Assembly: GCA_946536955.1 (NCBI GenBank)
Contig: CAMNFJ010000083.1
Location: forward strand, 1 to 13,071
Origin: CAG-791 sp002394525
Lineage (GTDB): Bacteria; Bacillota; Clostridia; Lachnospirales; Lachnospiraceae
Direction: 5' to 3'
Length of the DNA: 13,071 nucleotides
Of this stretch, positions 11,697-13,071 are shown one piece after another. Each line of letters opens with the position of its first letter. Position 1 is the first letter of the stretch. The translations under genes were made by a program, and so were the position numbers. The notes below the pieces were generated by a model. It ran no database searches. It saw only the letters and a program-made list of their open reading frames with translations, and was not told the origin of the DNA.

Positions 11697-12818
11697 ATGA
11701 GCGCAGAGACAAATAAAGCTTCCGGCACAAAGATCTATTTTGCCCCCCTGGAGGGGATCACCGGTTTTGCCTACCGGAATACACATCAGTCACTTTTTTC
11801 GGGAGTGGACAAGTATTTTACCCCCTTTGTCGCGCCCAACTATACCCATCATATGAAGACCCGGGAGCAGGAGGATATTGCCCCGCGCAACAATGAGGGG
11901 GTCCGGCTGGTCCCCCAGATCCTGACCAACCGGGCGGAGGATTTTCTGTGGGCGGCTGGAGAGATCTGCGTCATGGGCTACCGGGAGATCAATCTGAACC
12001 TGGGCTGTCCCATGCCGACGGTCGTAAAAAAGCACAGGGGGTCCGGCCAGCTGGGAGATCCCGATGAACTGGACCGGTTCCTGGAGGAGATCTGCGCGGG
12101 CATGGACCGGCAGTTCGGCCTGATCCAGGACCAGGATACCCGGGATCCCCGGCCCTCTGAGGCGGACCGGGCGGATCGTGCGGGCTGTCCGGGAGCGGAT
12201 CCCGGTCCTGCGTCACATGGTCCGGCCGCAGGGGAGACAGGACCGGCCCGTGACGGCCTGCGCTTCTCCATCAAGACCCGGATCGGGCTGGAGTCCTCCG
12301 CCCGGGCGGGAGACCTGCTGGAGATCTATAACCGTTATCCCCTGCAGGAGCTGATCGTCCATCCCCGGACTCAGAGAGACCTCTACGGGGGAAGTCCGGA
12401 CCTGGAGATTTTTGCCATGTTCCTGGAGGGCTCCGTCAATCCGGTCGTCTACAACGGGGATATTTTTACAGGGGAGGACTTCGCCCGCTGGAAAGACCGC
12501 TTTCCGTCCTGCGGACCGGTCATGATCGGAAGGGGAATGATCGCTGACCCGGCTCTGGCCAGGGAGATCACCGGCGGCGCGGCCCTGACAAAGGAGGAAC
12601 TCAGGCGCTTCCACGACGCGGTTTTTACCGCTCTGCGGGACACCCTTCCCGGCCAGGCCCCTCTGATCGGAAAGATGAAGGAACTCTGGTTTTATATGGG
12701 CCGGAACTTTGAGGATGCGGACCGGTATCTGAAGGAGATCCGCAAGGCCGGGGACCTGGTCCGCTATGCCGCCGCTGTGCGGACGCTTTTTGCCCAGTGC
12801 CCTTTTCGTGAAAAATGA
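11697..12818 (+). CDS. tRNA-dihydrouridine synthase family protein with internal insert
   Basis: A 373-residue flavin enzyme family member; these reduce uridines in the tRNA D loop using FMN and NADPH. Motifs: FAPLEGITGFAYR (15-27, normally APM-x-G-x-T), LNLGCPMPTV (100-109, catalytic Cys104), SIKTRIG (191-197, FMN contact), VHPRT (221-225, usually VHGRT), NGDI and IGRGMIADP near the phosphate-binding end. Residues about 143-187 are a Pro/Gly/Ala/Asp-rich insert, absent from typical members, which replaces the loop before the SIKTRIG strand. The Pro in VHPRT and Lys-His-Arg after the catalytic loop are also unusual, so activity or substrate may differ. The start has only a weak ribosome site (gaaag); the gene lies 42 bases after the kinase gene, so it may be co-transcribed, but a link to the signalling set is not implied. 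Confidence 0.87.
   Translation: MSAETNKASGTKIYFAPLEGITGFAYRNTHQSLFSGVDKYFTPFVAPNYTHHMKTREQEDIAPRNNEGVRLVPQILTNRAEDFLWAAGEICVMGYREINLNLGCPMPTVVKKHRGSGQLGDPDELDRFLEEICAGMDRQFGLIQDQDTRDPRPSEADRADRAGCPGADPGPASHGPAAGETGPARDGLRFSIKTRIGLESSARAGDLLEIYNRYPLQELIVHPRTQRDLYGGSPDLEIFAMFLEGSVNPVVYNGDIFTGEDFARWKDRFPSCGPVMIGRGMIADPALAREITGGAALTKEELRRFHDAVFTALRDTLPGQAPLIGKMKELWFYMGRNFEDADRYLKEIRKAGDLVRYAAAVRTLFAQCPFREK
12188..12246. repeat. Inverted repeats inside the Dus insert
   Basis: Within the insert coding region, ccggga and tcccgg form a hairpin around gcgga, and ccggtcctg (12202-12210) is the reverse complement of caggaccgg (12238-12246). The insert is in frame and palindrome-rich, unlike the rest of the gene. 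Confidence 0.5.
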
Positions 12819-12826
12819 TATCTCAG

Positions 12827-12871
12827 GGCGGTGAACTGTGAGCTTTCGTTGCCACGGTTCACCGCCTTTTT
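12827..12871 (+). terminator. Strong terminator at the end of the cluster
   Basis: ggcggtgaac (12827-12836) and gttcaccgcc (12857-12866) form a perfect 10-bp stem, with gtg/cac able to extend it inward, followed by five T (12867-12871) and a second T-run at about 12877. It starts eight bases after the Dus stop codon and ends the operon. Confidence 0.9.
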
Positions 12872-12923
12872 AAACCTTTTTTGCGTCATGCCCTTCCCGC
12901 CCCTGCCCTTTTGTGATTTCCGG

Positions 12924-12949
12924 ATTGATAGATTGACAGATTGACAGAT
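12924..12949. repeat. Short 8-bp tandem repeat carrying -35 boxes
   Basis: attgatag, attgacag, attgacag follow one another. Two of the units contain TTGACA, at 12933-12938 and 12941-12946, so the repeat duplicates the -35 box of the promoter below. Confidence 0.5.
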
Positions 12950-12969
12950 AGAGTTAGGCAGTGTAAACT
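12941..12969 (+). promoter_or_regulatory. Promoter reading out of the window
   Basis: Perfect TTGACA (12941-12946), a 17-base spacer, and TAAACT (12964-12969). The start would be near 12976. The following sequence holds no open frame within the window and looks like an untranslated leader or RNA gene. The 12872-12940 stretch before it is pyrimidine-rich and shows nothing else. Confidence 0.65.
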
Positions 12970-12975
12970 GGCGGT

Positions 12976-13071
12976 GGCGAAGTTAGTTATTGCTATCCGC
13001 CTGAAGACTGCCGGCGGGTTAGCTGAAACTAAAATGCGCGGAGGATTGCCTGGCTTTTATCAGTTTCAGGC
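12976..13071 (+). other. Partial structured leader or non-coding RNA, cut by window end
   Basis: After the promoter, gcctgaagactg (12999-13010) pairs with cagtttcaggc (13061-13071), 11 pairs with one bulged G, closing about 50 bases that include a ttag/ctaa hairpin and a gccgg/cctggc helix with one wobble pair. It reaches the last base of the window and continues beyond. I do not recognise a known riboswitch class. It may be the leader of the next gene or a small RNA. Confidence 0.35.

Overview
This window looks like a chromosomal segment of a GC-rich Clostridia member, most likely Lachnospiraceae-like. The evidence is the rpsF-ssb-rpsR order, strong Shine-Dalgarno sites, a zinc-type S18, and REP-like 'gacggttc' palindromes. 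The lineage is an inference. All recognised genes are on the + strand.

Layout. (1) 121-1116: an exported, probably lipid-anchored protein with an Ala-rich linker, followed by a REP-like palindrome, a terminator hairpin and a possible gene remnant. (2) 1398-3837: a LicD-type phosphotransferase, an Asp/Glu-racemase family enzyme and a TagD-like cytidylyltransferase. LicD and TagD chemistry fit together: one would make a CDP-activated polyol or alcohol, the other would place the phospho-group on a surface glycan. The racemase role is unclear. (3) 3838-4279: a degenerate 40-41 bp tandem repeat, a strong terminator, and the promoter/leader of the ribosomal operon. (4) 4280-5543: rpsF-ssb-rpsR. (5) 5544-6083: an inserted 154-bp element, a terminator, tRNA-Leu(CAA) and a tRNA terminator. 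(6) 6084-11654: a near-consensus promoter, then five genes. These are a membrane protein with a RanBP2-type zinc finger, a membrane protein with an N-terminal zinc ribbon and large outer domain, a vWA protein, a PP2C-like phosphatase and a protein kinase. vWA + PP2C + kinase matches the TerY-P type phosphorylation triad known from tellurite-resistance-linked systems, but no ter genes are present and two zinc-finger membrane proteins are added. (7) 11697-12818: a tRNA-dihydrouridine synthase family protein with an unusual palindrome-rich insert, ending in a strong terminator. (8) 12819-13071: a good promoter and the start of a structured transcript cut by the window end.

The most notable unexplained structure is a pair of 154-bp elements (3214-3367 and 5545-5698). 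Each lies just after a stop codon and is flanked by 8-bp direct repeats. Each folds into the same three hairpins, and many base pairs differ between copies while pairing is kept. They look like a small non-autonomous mobile element whose interior may work as RNA. The second system worth attention is the zinc-finger/vWA/PP2C/kinase operon.
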